Source of the DNA: Lichina pygmaea | Taxonomy: Eukaryota; Ascomycota; Lichinomycetes; Lichinales; Lichinaceae | Direction: 5' to 3' | Length of the DNA: 64,000 nucleotides | Assembly: GCA_963422465.1 (NCBI GenBank) | Contig: OY730169.1 | Coordinates: 5,642,001 to 5,706,000, forward strand | Shown here: one piece after another, positions 22,820-36,418 of the stretch | Layout of the letters: each line of letters begins with the position of its first letter | Numbering within the stretch: the first letter of the stretch is position 1 | Made by a program: the position numbers and the translations under genes | The notes under the pieces: model-generated | The model's input: the letters and a program-made list of their open reading frames with translations, nothing else | What the model was told of the DNA's origin: nothing | The model's database searches: none

Positions 22820-25800
22820 TCAGAATCGGTAGCCACGGAAGCCACGCTGGGCCAGCATGGTGGCCTGACGCAAACGGGGCAGGTCTATGCCGGCCTTTGA
22901 CTCGGAGATGCGAATGCTGTCTTCGAGCCACCGTAGCACGACTCCGTATTTGCTCTGCTTCCGACAGAACACCAGGTGAAAGGCCGTCGCGGAGAGCCTA
23001 TCGAGGGCAAAGTGGGCATCTGTGAGCGACGGACCATCCCCCTCAGAGGGAATCGACTGCTGGGAGAAACCAAACTCACCACCGGATCCGGGCTCGGGTG
23101 ACCGGACAGTTAAAATCGGGGTACCTCCCCGATTGGGATCGATGCCTGACGAGGTTGAGGGCAAGCTTGATCATGTCGTCGATCGTTCCTGCGGACAGAG
23201 GCGTCAGACCGCTGCCGGGATGCGGCTCACCGGGTCCGCCACACGCCTCGACTTACTGATGAGCATCGCCGGTTTCGGCTGCTTGCGCACCGCGAGACAT
23301 CGTACGTAGCGGTACATCTTCATGGCGGCTTCGATGAACATCTGGTGCATGTTTGCCGTGACGGTGCTCGTCGAGTTGACGCTACCGTCGAAGAACATCG
23401 CATGCGCCTGGATCTTGAAGGAGCTAGACCATGGCAACGTTTCAGCTCGGGTCACGCCGTGCACCGGCCGGGGATGCGTGGTTCAAGGGACGAAAGAGAG
23501 AGACGTACGTGAGTGCCTTCCGCTGGAACGTACGTCCCGGAAGCTTGGAGACGTCGACCGTGAGGGTATCTGCGATGGCTGGTCCAACTTCAGCATCCAA
23601 ATTGCCATCGTCGAGTGGGTCGCCGGTGGCCGGTGGCCCTACCGGCATCTTTCCTTCTCGCCCGATCCTTGGAGAGATCCAAGGTCCTCGTGTGGATGAG
23701 GTTGCCACAGAATGGAAAGTGAAGCGTATCGGCCAGCTGCGGGACAGCACCCTCGTCGGTCTGGGCGCTGAAGTTGGCCAGGCTCTTGCTCCGCTTCACG
23801 ACGATGCCGTAGTCGGCATCTCCTCGATGCATGATTCTTGAGAATCGCTCGGCGTGGTCGCGATTCGGGGTGATGAGCAAGAAATCGTCAATCATCCGGA
23901 GCAGCAGGCTCTCGGTCGGCGACAGGAAGCCGAGGCGAGTGCGCTCAAAGTCGCCGTAGAAGAGGTTGCAGAGCATGCTCGACAGCACCGACCCTTGCGG
24001 GATGCCGACCTTCTGCCGGTAGATCCGCTTTCCGACCTTGACGAGGTTCCGCCGGATGTGTTCCTCGAGGAGACCGAGCAGGGAATCCTGGGTGTGCGTT
24101 TTCTGCACGACGCTGTCGACGAAGATCGTATTCTTCCTCCCCGACGCCAGGCTGCCCTCGACTCGCTCGCCAAAGGAGCAGAAGTCAGCGGGCGCATGGG
24201 CCGAGCTCAGGAACCTTCGCAACGGCCTCGCGGACGATGGGACGACCGCGTCACGACGAGCCCCCTCTGGCGGCCGGATCTCGGCGTGTCGGCCGATTCG
24301 ATACTCGTGTTCGCTCGCGAGGGCCTCGACGAGCGCCAGCACCCGCTCTTGCGGGATCCTGTCGAAGCAAGCCTGAACGTCCACCTTCACGAAGTAGAGC
24401 GGTTTGCATGCCCGGTCGCGGTCGACGAGCCGGCCTTTGAACCGCTTCAGCCGGGGGTACATGTCGCCGACGCTGAACAGCGCGCCACCTAGCCGATCTG
24501 CGTGCAGAGCCTTCGCGAAGCGTTGACCGTCAGCGCGGGGCGAGCATGACGTGCAACGGCAAAGCGAGATCGGGCGGCGGCCAGACCTTTTCGTACTTCA
24601 ACACCTCGTGGACGGGGGCCATGACGGAGTTGATGCTCTGTCCTAGCAGGAGCTTACCACGGCGCACCGAGGCGACCCTGCGTCGTAGGTTCATGATCGG
24701 CCGAACGCCGACCGCCTTCGGCAGCAGTCGGATCTGGCTGCAGCCGAGCGGTCGCGAGGCCAGAGTTGCTTTGACCAGGTCAGGCGGGATCTCCTGGAAC
24801 ATGGTCTGGCAAAGCGATGCCAGTGCCGGCTCGGACAGGGACCGCCAGACGTCGTGGCGGAAGAAGAAGAGGCGGTTTCGATGGACGCTCGTCTCGGTGA
24901 CGTGAAAGTTGGACCGGATGAGCGGGATGAGGAAGGAGTCGAAGAGATAATAGACAAAGTCGGAGAAGAGCTGCAGACGCTTCTCGAACTCGAGCCTCGA
25001 GGTCTTGCTTCGGGGCTCCTGCGTCGGTGGCACGAGCCACGCGATGTGGTGGATCTGGTGGCGGTAAGACGAACTCGCAGCACCGGGCCGACCACCCGGG
25101 ATGGCACGCCTACCTTGAAGCCTTGCAGAACTTCATGCAATGACAGGCTCTCGAAACGCCTCTGCGTCACGAAACGATCCACTTTGGTCAAGAACAGCTC
25201 TTTGTTCCAGTGCCGAACGTCGTCCTCGCCCCAGAAGCCGTCCGGCACAACACGGCATAGAACCGCTCGACAAAAGGCCGAGACGGAGGCAGACGGGGTG
25301 GCGAAGCCAAGAAACGATGGCGTCTCTGCTGGAGGAGCCACATCCTCCTCCCTCCGAGACGCTGCGTCCTCTTCCGCCGGATGAGCCACGTGCTCCTGGG
25401 CCTGACCGACGACGACGCTCTCGGACCCGCGCACGGGACTGGCATCGTCGGTCTTGGAAACGTCGCCCGGGCCGGAGGTGTCGAGGGCCAAACGCTGCGA
25501 TTCCGGCCCGACGGAGTCTGGTAGGTTCTGTCGCGGCTGTTCAGCGGCACGTCTCCCGCGAGAGCACGCCGAGAGAGGAGACGTACGTTCGCAGGACAGT
25601 AATATCGAAGCAGCTCGGTGTAGGCACAGCGGCCATGCCGCCGTTGCCATCGGGCGACGAGGTCGAACGGGGCACGGCGCAGTCGTCTGGGTAGCTTGTG
25701 CCGACGCCGTCGTCCGGCCGCCTCGGCCTTGACGGCCTCCTTCTCAATCTCCTCTTCGCGCATGGTGTAGTCCTTGAAGGGCTGGGCCGTCTCGCGGCGG

Positions 25801-27171
25801 TCGACGACGGAGGCGAAGACGTTGTGGAGACCAAACTGCCGAGGGAAGACGTACTTCATGATGTGCACGGTGTGGGCAGGATCACGAGCATTCGGAAAGC
25901 GGTTCAGCACATCTGGGTGGAACGGCATCGATCAGGTGGGAGTGCTCGACTCGAAGACCGCTACGACTGCGTTCTGGTCACCGCTGGGGGGGAAGAGGTG
26001 CGGAACGCACGGATGTGTCTCAGGCCAAATCGAACGTTGCCCTTGGCGTTGAGCGCGGCGCGAGCGTAGAGCATTCGATTCCGTACGATGGAAATGGAGC
26101 CCGCGGAGTGTAGATCCTTGTTGGCCCATTTGCGCTCCGTTGCCGGCGCGCTCTCTGTGGTCGACCGTGGTTTCAGGTCCTCCACGGGCGTCCCTACCGC
26201 CCCTTCAGCATCCATGGAAACAGACCAGACGGATCGGATCAGCCAACGGACCGCTTATCTGGACGTAGTTGCCGAGGCCCGCTCCGACAGGACAGAAGAT
26301 GGCCTCGTAGATGAGGAGCTCCAGCATGAGCCGTTCGCGATCCTTACCCAGCATACCGAGCAGAGCGTGCCACATGGGTCCCTTGACGCTGTTGACGTGC
26401 TCGTTGGGCACGCGCGGCCGTACGGCGTCGATGGCCGAAGTGGCGCCCTGGTGGGACTCACATCGCTCGTAGCCATGACACAGCAGGTGCGGCGGGCGCC
26501 TAAGCTTCGGATGAAGCTTGTGGAACAGATACCAGACCGTCCAGTCCACAACCTAGGTCCGGATCCATCAGCACAGCGTTCGGTCGGAACACCACAAGCA
26601 CCGTCTTGAGCCGCGAGTGCGGTCCAGACGTCCGACGGATGCGGTCCAAACAGAAGTCACCACGACGAGGAGGACGAGGAGGACGAGGAGGAGGGCCTCA
26701 TATGCTGCGACTGACCTCGGATTGGGCGCAGCCGTCGGAGTCGAGCCCGCTCTTGTTGGCGTCGGTCAGCTGATCCTGCGAGAAGGCGACAAGGCCCTCT
26801 CGTCGACGCTCGACCTGGTCGGCCGACCCCTCGCACAGGCCAACCACGGTAGAGTCCAGCAGACGAGCCAATGCGACATCGGCGTTGGGTAGAGTCTGCC
26901 GTGCCTTGGACGCGCCATCCTGGCCGATCCTCGGAAGGCCAAACGTCGAGATGCGCCGGCGACGGGCCTTGGACGTCTTCGGCAGCTTCAACAGGAGGTA
27001 CGCGCGGAGGGTCAGCAGCGTTGCATAGTACGGCGAGAGAGTCGGATGCTGGATGTCGGTGCCGTCCCACGGTCGCATGGGCTCGCCGTCTGGCTTTCTC
27101 GTGGCATCGTTCTTCGGCCGCTTCGGGGGCCTGCTCGGGCCTGGCTGCGCTCGCTTTCGCTTGCGGCCCAT
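22820..27171 (-). CDS. TERT: Telomerase reverse transcriptase, complete
   Basis: Catalytic subunit that copies the telomerase RNA onto chromosome ends. Eleven exons: 27171-26716, 26552-26252, 26193-26011, 25912-25587, 25527-25114, 25054-24587, 24510-23643, 23587-23509, 23423-23257, 23188-23080 and 22997-22820. They sum to 3,549 nt, or 1,182 aa. Visible family motifs: a basic N-terminus (GRKRKR), SIVRNRMLYAR, YVFPRQFGLHNVF, T motif RLFFFRHDVW (621-630), motif 1/2 IRLLPKAVGVRPIMNLRRR, motif A FVKVDVQACFDRIPQ (catalytic D760), motif B' VGIPQGSVLSSMLCN (884-898), motif C RMIDDFLLIT (D924, D925), motif D KRSKSLANF and motif E FPFCGNLI. The C-terminal extension ends QRGFRGYRF. All three catalytic aspartates are present, so the gene looks functional. 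The start is the first ATG (MGRKRKR); a TTG two codons upstream was ignored. Confidence 0.95.
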
Positions 27172-28643
27172 CTCCAAGACGGACGACGATTCATTCGTCC
27201 ATCAGCATCGCAGCGACGCGTCTGCCATGCTTGTCCTAGTGATCGGATCAGTACCACTTACGGCCACGTCAGGGTGCTTTAGCGCCCTAAGCACTGTAGA
27301 CCAGACCAGCAGCCTACCTGGCACGCTACGACCAATAGGCTACCGAGCCCTGTATCTCAGCCGTACAGTAGCACGTACAGCGGGTTCACGAGACACGCGA
27401 CTGAGGCCGTGGCGATGGTATCCCCCGCAGCACGACGCGTCTAGCCATCGATTGTCTCCCTCGTCTCTCCTCCTCCACATCACGGCACTCGCATGGCGGA
27501 ACTAGCCGCGTTTAGCGACAACGCTAGCGCGTCGTCGGTGAGCTCTCACAGGTACCGATTCGTACCGGTATATATCGCGTGGTGGATAAGTACTCCCGAG
27601 TCCTCTTGTTTAGCCGGCTGGAGAACCCTCTACGCGGTGGCTCCACGTCGCATTAGCCGGGCTTGCGGCTGCCCGTCTCAGCTTCACGATGGTGGATGAG
27701 ACGCGTTTCCGCCAACATCAACGGATTGTCAATTTTTCTCTTTAGTTTGTGGGCATCGAAGAGCAGTCCTCTTCCCGACACTTTAGGGCTTGGGCCTGTT
27801 TCCTTTCCTCCTTCGGAAAAGTTGCAAGGAATTTTCGAATTTTCGACTCTTCGACTTTTCCATTATCAATCTGGCTCGAGGTACGGGAGTACGTAAGTAC
27901 CTCTGTACGTACGTAACGTACTGTAGCTGCAGAGCGGTCACGCCCCAAATCGTGCACTGATATGGGCTCCAGTACTTCCGTACGTATGTACTTGTACGTA
28001 CGGAGTATGTGATGCTCCATTATACACATGTTTTTTTTTTGGTCTTACTTCTCCAATCGTCCTCGTCGACTCTGCCATATAATAATTGACATGTCCTCTT
28101 TTATCTCAACAAAGAAGTCCGATGTCGCGACTTGCATCGTCTGATTTGCTTCATTTGCCGGTGGATGCAACCTCTCGGCTGACTAATCCAACGGTGCCCT
28201 GCGGCTAAGCTGCTATGTTTGGCGAGTTGCGAGCATGGAGCTACAGTACGGACGTACGGCCAGGCTCATTTGTTTTTACGGAATCACTGCGGCGAGGTCG
28301 AGTTGTCAGATGTCGCAGCAACGGCCACCCATCGAGATTGCTTCTTTCCAACCCAGGGTCGAGCCTCATCCGAGCAGACGCTTGCTTGCGCGCTCTCCTC
28401 CTCGTCTGCCTCTGTCCTTCTCTTTCTCCATCTCTCGGCTTGCTTCCCTTACATACGTGCGTTACGTACATACTGGTACGTACGGAACGTCCGTACAGTA
28501 CATATTACGTACTCGTACGTACCGCTCTGCAGGGCCGCAATTGGTGTCGCTGTCCGTCACATCCGCCATCAGCGATCAATCTCAGTATCTTGGCTCCTGA
28601 ACCGCGACCTTCACCCGATCACTCCGCCGCCCTCTCGTGCCGT

Positions 28644-28681
<38 letters not shown>

Positions 28682-29347
28682 CGAGAGCCTCTAGGACGAC
28701 CTTACGTCGGTGCATCGGGAGTGCGGCATAGCGAGAGGGAGAGAAAGCCGAAGAGGTCGGCTTCAGTCGTCGATACCGGCCTGGGTCGACGCAAGTCGGA
28801 TCTCAATCGGCGCTACGGAGTACATCACGGCTGATATCCCGGTCTGCGCAGAGACACTCGTTTCGGCCAAGACGGACAAGAAATCGAGAAGCGCGGCGAG
28901 TCTCGGACGGAGACGCCCCCGGCTCCAAGGACGGCTAAGCTGAGTCGTCGGATGTCACCTCGTCCACTCGTGGACGACCAACGCATCTCCGCTGCTCCCA
29001 TTCGCGCCCGACTCGCTCGCCACTCGCTCTCACCATATCACTCCCTAGTCCCTACGAAGGTACGTAACGTACCCGCCCTACCCTCACCTCCTAGCCACCA
29101 TCCGACATGTCAATCGCCCAACACGACCGTACCAACGACCGAGTGACACGGCAGATTGGCACCGACGTGCTTTAGCGCCCGAGCGCGAGAGGAGGCAAGG
29201 AGATACAGCCTCGCCGCCGGATCCTAGACGCTTGGAGGAGGCAGCGGGAAACACGTCGCGCGCGAGATACAGCTTTCGGGCCCGTTGACGCCCCACGCCC
29301 TCGGCCCGCCAATCCGATCGAGCTCGAATGCGGCCCGATGCTCGACC
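27172..29347. other. Divergent intergenic region, GTAC-rich and C-run-rich
   Basis: About 2.2 kb lie between the TERT start (minus) and the RhoGEF start (plus). It holds GTAC/TACGTA clusters (about 27885-27925, 27975-28010, 28455-28530 and 29060-29070) and a pure C run of about 33 nt (28648-28680). Frames such as 28215-28731 are low-complexity or random. Promoters of both flanking genes must lie here. Confidence 0.5.
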
Positions 29348-30079
29348 ATGCCGCTCATTGACGACGACGACGACGGCGGCGGCGACCGTCGTGTTCGCTG
29401 CTCGTCCTCACCCTCGCCCTCGCCCTCGCCCTCACCCTCACCCTCACCCACGTACGGGCGTGGTCCGCCGCAGCTCCGCCCGACCCATCGACCCCTCCCC
29501 GCAGACGATACGAGCGCCGCCTACCGAGCCCGAGCCGGATGTGGAGAAGAAGCTGCTGCGCTGATCGATCCTGGTCTTTCCCTGCCGCCGACAGACTCCG
29601 TTTCATCCCTCTTCTCGAACTCGGTTGGACGAGCCGGAGCAGCGCCGTCGTCGACGTACGACCTTGGCCCGACCAGCCCCCTTCGGCCTCTGCGCCGTCC
29701 GCCCCCGCGCTCGTCGACGACGCAACCGGTACTCTCGCTCGACACTCACTTCGACGGCGCCTCGGACGGACCCCGTCCGAATGGGCATCGGCCGGACGAG
29801 GGCGAATGCTCGTCCGCCGTCGACGAGACCTCGCCCGATCCGCACGAGTTCTATCGCCCGTTTCAACCGCCACCGCCGTCCTTTGGCGCCTATCCCTACC
29901 CCGGCGGCGCGTCGGGCCTCCCGATGGGCGTCGTGATCCCGCTGCGGACGTCGTCGTCGACGTCCTCGACCTCGGGCAATGAGCACTGGGCCGTGACGAC
30001 CGCCCGCCGCGGAGGGCTGGACCGAGGCGCGGTCGACCGACCCCTGAACTCTACCGGCACGACGCCCGAAGCGTCGCTG

Positions 30080-30111
<32 letters not shown>

Positions 30112-33100
30112 GCCGTCGTCCTTGGCTCACACGCCCGTGTCACGCACCGCCTCGGCCTCGGGCTCGGCGCGGTCGCAGAACCCGTCGCTGCGAGACCTCG
30201 TGAACCGTTTCAACCAGAACCAGGACGAATCGCTCCCGTTGCCCGCCCGGCCCGGCCGGAGGCCCGACGCCATGGGCTCCGCGCCCCCCGTCGTCGCCGC
30301 CGCCGCCGCCTCGTCTGCGAACGCCGGCGTGAAACGACCTCGCACGACGACCCGGACCGCCACCGGCACCGTCCTCGTCTCGCGGACCGACGCGCCGCCT
30401 CAGGCCGACCTCGTCAACCGTCGGCGGACGAACGCCAGCCGCTCTCCGCGCCTGACGCCTGGCCGGGAAGACATCACTTCCCCGTTGCGACCGGCCTCGA
30501 CCTCGTCTTCCTCGAGGCGCGAGCGAGCAAAGGTCAACGCCGCCAGCAACCCCTGGGCGTCGCGGTCCATGACCACGCTGGACCCCTCGACCGACGAGTC
30601 CGCGGACCGCCGTCCGCTCTTCGGGGAGGTTCTCGACGTCGGCTGCCGCCGCCGCCGCCGCCCGTCGGCGAACGATCGTCGCGTCAACGCCGCCGAGGCC
30701 GGATTCGGCATCGGCGACATCAGACCGAGAGACGCGGGCGAGCCGGCTCGTCCGTCGCTCTCGCGTCGACGAGCCAAGTCTCACGTCGGGCTCTCCCCGA
30801 CGTCACCGACGGCCTGGTATCTTGGTGCTCTGCCGGCCTTCGGCGGCGATGCCGTCGTCGGCGTCGGCGTCAGCGTCGGTCATGGCGGATCGCCGCTGCC
30901 CCGTTCATCGCACCGCCGTGCACGGAGCGATTTCGCGGGCGTCTTCGCCGAGAGCCCATCGTCGCTCGAAGCTCGCGACATCGCCCCTCTCGACCCAGAG
31001 TCGAGAGAGGATGGATGTCCGCAGCCGGCGCCAACGTCCCCGAGGTCCCGCATCCCTCTCAGCAGCCGACGCCGCAGTGCGCTCTCCGACGGCGCTCCGG
31101 CTCGGTCGCCCGTCAGCGCAACCTCGAGCGCGGCCTCGACGGATGCACGTCGCAAGAACTCCTCGACGAACGTTGCCGGCGGCCCCGGCGGCCGCGGCAG
31201 CATCGGCAGCGTCGGCAGCATCGGCAGCATCGGCGGCAGCGGCAGCGGCATACCCAGGCCGACCTCGAGAGCGGCGACCGCGATCGGACCCACCCGACCC
31301 GTGACCCCGGTGCGGTCCAGCTCGAGGAGATACGACGTGAACGACCGGTCCCGCGCCGGCCCGAGCCCGCGCCTGAAGGCGTACGTCTCGGCACCGCCGA
31401 CGACGAAGTCTCCCCCGCTGCGGAGCTCCAGGCCGCGAGCGCCCATCTCCTTGGCGGCGACGGCTACGACGTCGTCGAGGTCGACGGCCACGAGGTCACA
31501 AGCGAGCGCATCCGCCCGCGCTCGACACCCGCAAGACGACGGCTCGGATGTCCGACGGGGCTCGGCCACCGCAAAGGCGAAGCCCAAGAGCCCGCGCTCC
31601 GTTGGCCTGGTCGACTTTGCTGCCCGACGCGAGCGCATACAGAGGGCGATGACGAAGAGCGTCCGCGAGGGTGAGGCGAACCGCCAACGCGCGAGGAGAG
31701 CGATGCGAGATCGCGAGCGCGACCCGGACGTCGCACCCAGGGTTCCCGTCAACGGCGGCGACTCTCGATCGACCCCGTCATCCGCACCCCTCCCTCCTCT
31801 GACCGAATCGCCGCACACGGCCGAGGCGCGCCTCGGCGAAGAGTCCAAAGGGGTCGATCGTGTCGGCGCCGATCGCTCGCAACCGGACGGAGATTCGTCC
31901 GACGTCTCGAACGTCAACCCGGACCAAGGGGCCGCTGCCTCGGCAACGGCGTCCGAGCCGGCCGATCGCAAGCGAGACCCCGAGCAGCTCACAAGAGCTC
32001 ATCGCGAAGAGACCCTTGACGACTCGCCCACGCTCGGCATGCCAGGCGGCTTTCCCGTCACGCCCGAAGTCGTCGTCGTCGTTCAGGCCGCGGCCGCGAC
32101 ACAGCGTCGAGCGGGTCCAGCTGCGTCGGCCGAGAACCCCAACGTCCCTGCGGCATCGGCCCCCCATCCCCAGACGGCCGAGACGCGAGACCCGGCTCCA
32201 GAGGCGACGCAGGCGGGCACGGTCGAACGGCCGACGGCCGAAACCGAACAAGACGTCGACATGCTCACCCTTCCGATGACGACGTACCGGAGAGGCGCTG
32301 TGTCGGACGTTGGCGACGACGAGTCGATACAGATCATGCTCCAGTCGAGTCCCATCCTTCAGGGCCGGCGCAGCGCCTGCTTCGACCAGGTCACGCCCCC
32401 CGTCGACGTGGACGATCACGACCTCGGAGAAAACGAATACGGACTCCCGTCGCGCTCGTCCGTTCCGACTCGGCACCAGTCGACGGGATCAGGCGGCGGT
32501 GCTCACGACACTGCCCCACCCGACACGAACCAAGACGAGGCGGCGACGGTGACTGATCGCAGCCGCGAAGGTGGGGATGCTCCACACCCGAACCACGCGA
32601 ACGGAGAGCAGCGGACCTTGGACGGTCAGGCCTACGGAGCCATCAACAAGGTCCTGGAGCACTATCACCGAGGGATCCTGAGCAGCCCTGAGAGCGTCCG
32701 ACATTTCCAGCAACAACTCCTCACTAGGTCGCCCGAGCTGGCGCGCTTAGGCGGTTGGGACTCGAAGCGCGTCACGCGACTCTACTTACAGCAGCTGGGC
32801 CTCGAGGCGTCCAGCACCTCCGATCTGGCGCTGCCGTTGCCGCGACGTGACCTCGAATGCGGTCGCCTCTCGCCCAGACCGGAGCGAGCCCTGACCGAGG
32901 AGCCCGGGTCAGACACCGACATCGAGTCAGACGGGCCAGAAGGCGAAGGAACCGATGAAGATCGACCGCGGTACCAGCTCTCCGAGTCCGGATGGGCTTC
33001 GACGCGTCCGGGCTCGGACGTCGACCGCGACGTCGATAGGTCGGCCGATCGGGCCAGCCTCAGGCTGAGGGACGACTGGGAAGACGCGTCTCCGTCGATA

Positions 33101-36100
33101 GCGGACTGGATCAGGCCGCAGATGGAGTCGTCGCCGGAGACCGAGGATGCCACGGATACGAACGCCGTCTGGCACACCCCGCCGTTGCGATCATCACCGT
33201 ACGTGCACGAGTGGTCAGAGCCATTGGCCGGATCGCCGAACCCCTCCGCCGAGAGGGACGGCGCGGCGACACCACGGCTTCTCGCCGTCAACGGCACCAG
33301 AAGGTCGGAGGTTGTCGACAACGCCAGCGGCGGGCTCGGTCTGCACGTCGGCGTCGACGACGACGAGGATGACGACGCGGGAGCGGTGCTGTCCACGCCA
33401 CCGCTTCAGCCTCCACCCCCGATCCCAGAATACGCCCCACCGCCACCGCCTGTCCCCGGGATGGAGGATGGCCATACGACAGCAAGCTCGAGGAGGCGTT
33501 TCGAAGCGGTGCATTCACCCCCCTCGCCAAGCATCTACAGCCGGCATCCTCATTCGACCTTCGATCCGATGGCGTCTCCGAAACTGCCTGGCGCGGCTCG
33601 CGACGCACCGTCCCGGACTCCGAACGGGGCCGCTCGATCCGGCTCACAAGCAGGCCCAACGGCCGTCGGACGCATGCGCAGCGTTCGCAGCTCCGACGGT
33701 GCGCAGGGACGGGCCCGTGCACCGGCGGCCGACGATGCGGAACACGGCCGGCTCAAGAAACGAAGGTTCTTGATCAGGGAGCTCCTCGAGACGGAGAAGA
33801 AGTACCACAACGACGTCGACCTCACGCAACAGGTCTTCAAAGCGACCACCCACCTGTGCCCGGAGCTCACGGAAGAGGACGTGCTGGTCCTGTTTGGGAA
33901 CGGCGACAAGCTCGTCAAGTTCTCCGTCGGATTCTTCGACGCGCTACGACAGGCGGCCAAGAGCGTGCACGTCACGCCCGGGATCCGGACCGGTCGCTCG
34001 AGCATCTCGACCGCCAACAGCGGCGCGACCTCGAGCAGCGAGGACCAACCGGCCTTCGGTCCGCCGGACCTGACCGACGACGACGAGCGCGACCGCCTCA
34101 CCTACATCGGCTGGGTCTTCCTCGATTTCCTTCCCCTCATGGAGAGGCTCTACAGCGAGCACCTCAAGAACCACGACGCAGCCAACAAGAGGCTGGAGCA
34201 GCTCCAGCCCCTTCCGTACGTGCAGCAATGGCTCCAAGCCTGTCAGCAGACGGTGCAGGATCTGACGAGCGCCTGGTCTCTGGACTCGCTTCTCGTGAAG
34301 CCGGCGCAGCGCATCACGAAGTACCCCTTGCTGCTGGAGTCGCTGTTGCACCTGACGCCGGCGGACCACCCCGACCACGGATCGCTCCAGAAGGCGGCGC
34401 TGGACATGCGGGCGGTCATGCAGCGGATCAACGACCTCAAGAAGCGCGTCGAGCTGGTCGAGCAGGTCATGAGCCGGAACCGCAAGGACTCGGACGTGCG
34501 GAGCGGCCTCACGAGAGCGCTCGAACGCGGCACGGAGAAGCTCAGGGAGAAGGTCGGGCGATCGAACAACGCCGACGATCCGGGCTTCAACCGCATGGCC
34601 GGGCTCCTGAGCCAGCAGACGGTCAACCTCCACCTTCTCCTGCTCGACGTTGGCAAGTACCAGGAGGAGGTGCAGCTCTACATGAAGCATTTCGAGAAGT
34701 GGGTGCAGGCGATGGAGGACTGCATGGACGTCCGTCGAGGCATCCATCCCGAGCTCGAGAGCAAGTGGCGCAAGTTCAGCATCGTCGTCCGAGAGCTCTC
34801 GACCACGGCCCTTCCCGAGCACAGGGTCGCCGTTTCGACCACCATGATCGAGCCCTTGAGGGCGGCGCTGAGGATGTACGAACGACCGGAGGCGCTCATC
34901 ACGAAACGCTCCAAGAAGCTCGCCGAGTACACGCGCTACAAGCACATGAGGGAGCGCGGCGAGAAGATCGACCGACGGACGCAGGAGAACGCCGATCGGT
35001 TCGACACCCTGACCAAGGCCCTCTGGGACGAGCTGCCCAAGCTGTTCTCGCTCACCGGCAAGCTCGCCGAGGCGTGCCTGCTCAACTTTGTCAAGCTGTG
35101 CGGGGTCTGGCAGACGACGTGGCAGCTCAAGATCCAGTCCATCCTGGAAGCGCACCACCTCGACGAAGGTCTCGACGACGTCGTGAGGAGGTTCAGGGAG
35201 GACTTCGAGTTCCCCAACACCGACGCGAGCGCCTTGAGCATCTGCAACGGCGCGGCCCTCAACGGGATCGTCAACATGCTGTCTCCCGATTCCGCGCGTC
35301 AGATGGACGAGCTCATCGGGACGAGTCGTCCGTCGGGGGTCAGTTCGCGGTCTCGGACGATCTCGTTGAACAGCCAACCTTCACCGGGGCTGGCGGCGGC
35401 GGTGGCGGCGGCGTCGTCTGGGGACTCGACCAAGTCTCGCTCGGGAAGTGGGAGCTACGCCGCTCATTATCCTCCGCCGCCCGTGCCGATCATCGGCGCT
35501 CCACCAGCGACAGCAGCGGCAGCCGCCCATCGGAGACCGAATCTGGCGCACGCCGCGACGGCCTTTCCGTCGGGGAGTCGAGCGCGTGCGGCGTCGACGA
35601 CGTCGAACTCGGGCACGCGGTCCTTTGATCCGGTGCAGCACGCAAATCCCTCGTACTCGTCCGTCGCGACGACCTTGGCGGCCGCGGGAGGCACCGGCAG
35701 CGCGCACAGCAGCATCATGAGCGGCTCGACCCTGACGCGTCCCAGCACGGCGGCAACGAGAAACAGCTCCAACTCGAACGTGGGCCGCGAGATGGTCGAG
35801 GTGCCGACCGCGAGCCTGAACAGACCGTACGGGGACGCCGCGGCGCTCCCGACATCGACGGCGTCCGGCTCTCCCAACGCCGCGCAGTCGACGGCCGCCT
35901 CGACCTTCAATCCGAGACTCGAGATTCCGGGCCTGACCGACTCACCCTCCAACGACCGGCCCTTCTCGGGGCTCTTCTCATCCGCCATGCCCATGTCCGA
36001 CAGTCGACGCGCCTCGACGGCGTCGCCGCGGACATCTCAGCCGGCGTCCCGACGGACGTCGTCCCAGCTCGGCGACGACAACACGGGCCGATTCAACGTT

Positions 36101-36418
36101 CTGTTCCTGGCGGCCAGTCGCGCGACCTACACGGTCAATCCAACGCACCACCGCGAGGCCGGTTACCCTTTTCTAAGCTACGTCGACGGGGATGTAAGTC
36201 GTCACATCTCTCCCCGTCCTTCTTGTGGGGGGGTTGTTCTTAAAGTATCCATCAGCTGGGGTAGGATTCGATCGGATCGCTGACGCCCGTCGCAGATCTT
36301 TGACGTCGTGGCTGAGAAGGGGGACCTGTTTCTCGCGCGCAACCAGGACGACCAGTCGGGGCGGGTTGGATGGATCTGGCAGAACCAATTTACCGTCATT
36401 CCCATCCCATCCTTGTGA
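29348..36418 (+). CDS. Rho guanine nucleotide exchange factor, DH-BAR-SH3 (Tuba/DNMBP-like)
   Basis: Predicted to load GTP onto a Rho/Cdc42-type GTPase at curved membranes. Two exons, 29348-36193 and 36296-36418, give 2,322 aa; the 102-nt intron has donor GTAAGT. The first 1,450 residues are disordered, rich in Ser/Pro/Arg, with tandem Ser-Pro and Ser-Leu repeats. The DH domain runs from about 1470 (KKRRFLIRELLETEKKYHND) to about 1720 (LVKPAQRITKYPLLLESLL) and holds a Ser-rich insert near 1540. The BAR-like helical region follows (KYQEEVQLYMKHFEKWVQAM ... LNFVKLCGVWQTTWQLK). After a Ser/Ala-rich linker, the SH3 domain occupies 2249-2322 (FNVLFLAASR ... GYPFLSYVDGD, then GWIWQNQFTVIP). No PH domain is seen; BAR after DH is typical of this class. 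The first true ATG is at 29348. Confidence 0.92.

Noticed and set aside
26553-26715. GAG/GAC-rich first TERT intron read through as coding
   Set aside because: The frame meets a stop soon after the GTCAGT donor, and splicing restores AQSE-VVDWTVWYLF, matching the family.
29285-29347. Extended N-terminus for the RhoGEF
   Set aside because: The upstream initiation would be a TTG; the first ATG in frame is at 29348. The same applies to TTG-started extensions of TERT, the TBC protein and the NFX1-type protein.
33944-35377. Long antisense frame (477 codons) opposite the RhoGEF DH-BAR region
   Set aside because: It mirrors strongly coding plus-strand sequence in GC-rich DNA; the translation is Arg/Leu/Val-rich with no domain, while the plus strand has clear DH and BAR motifs.
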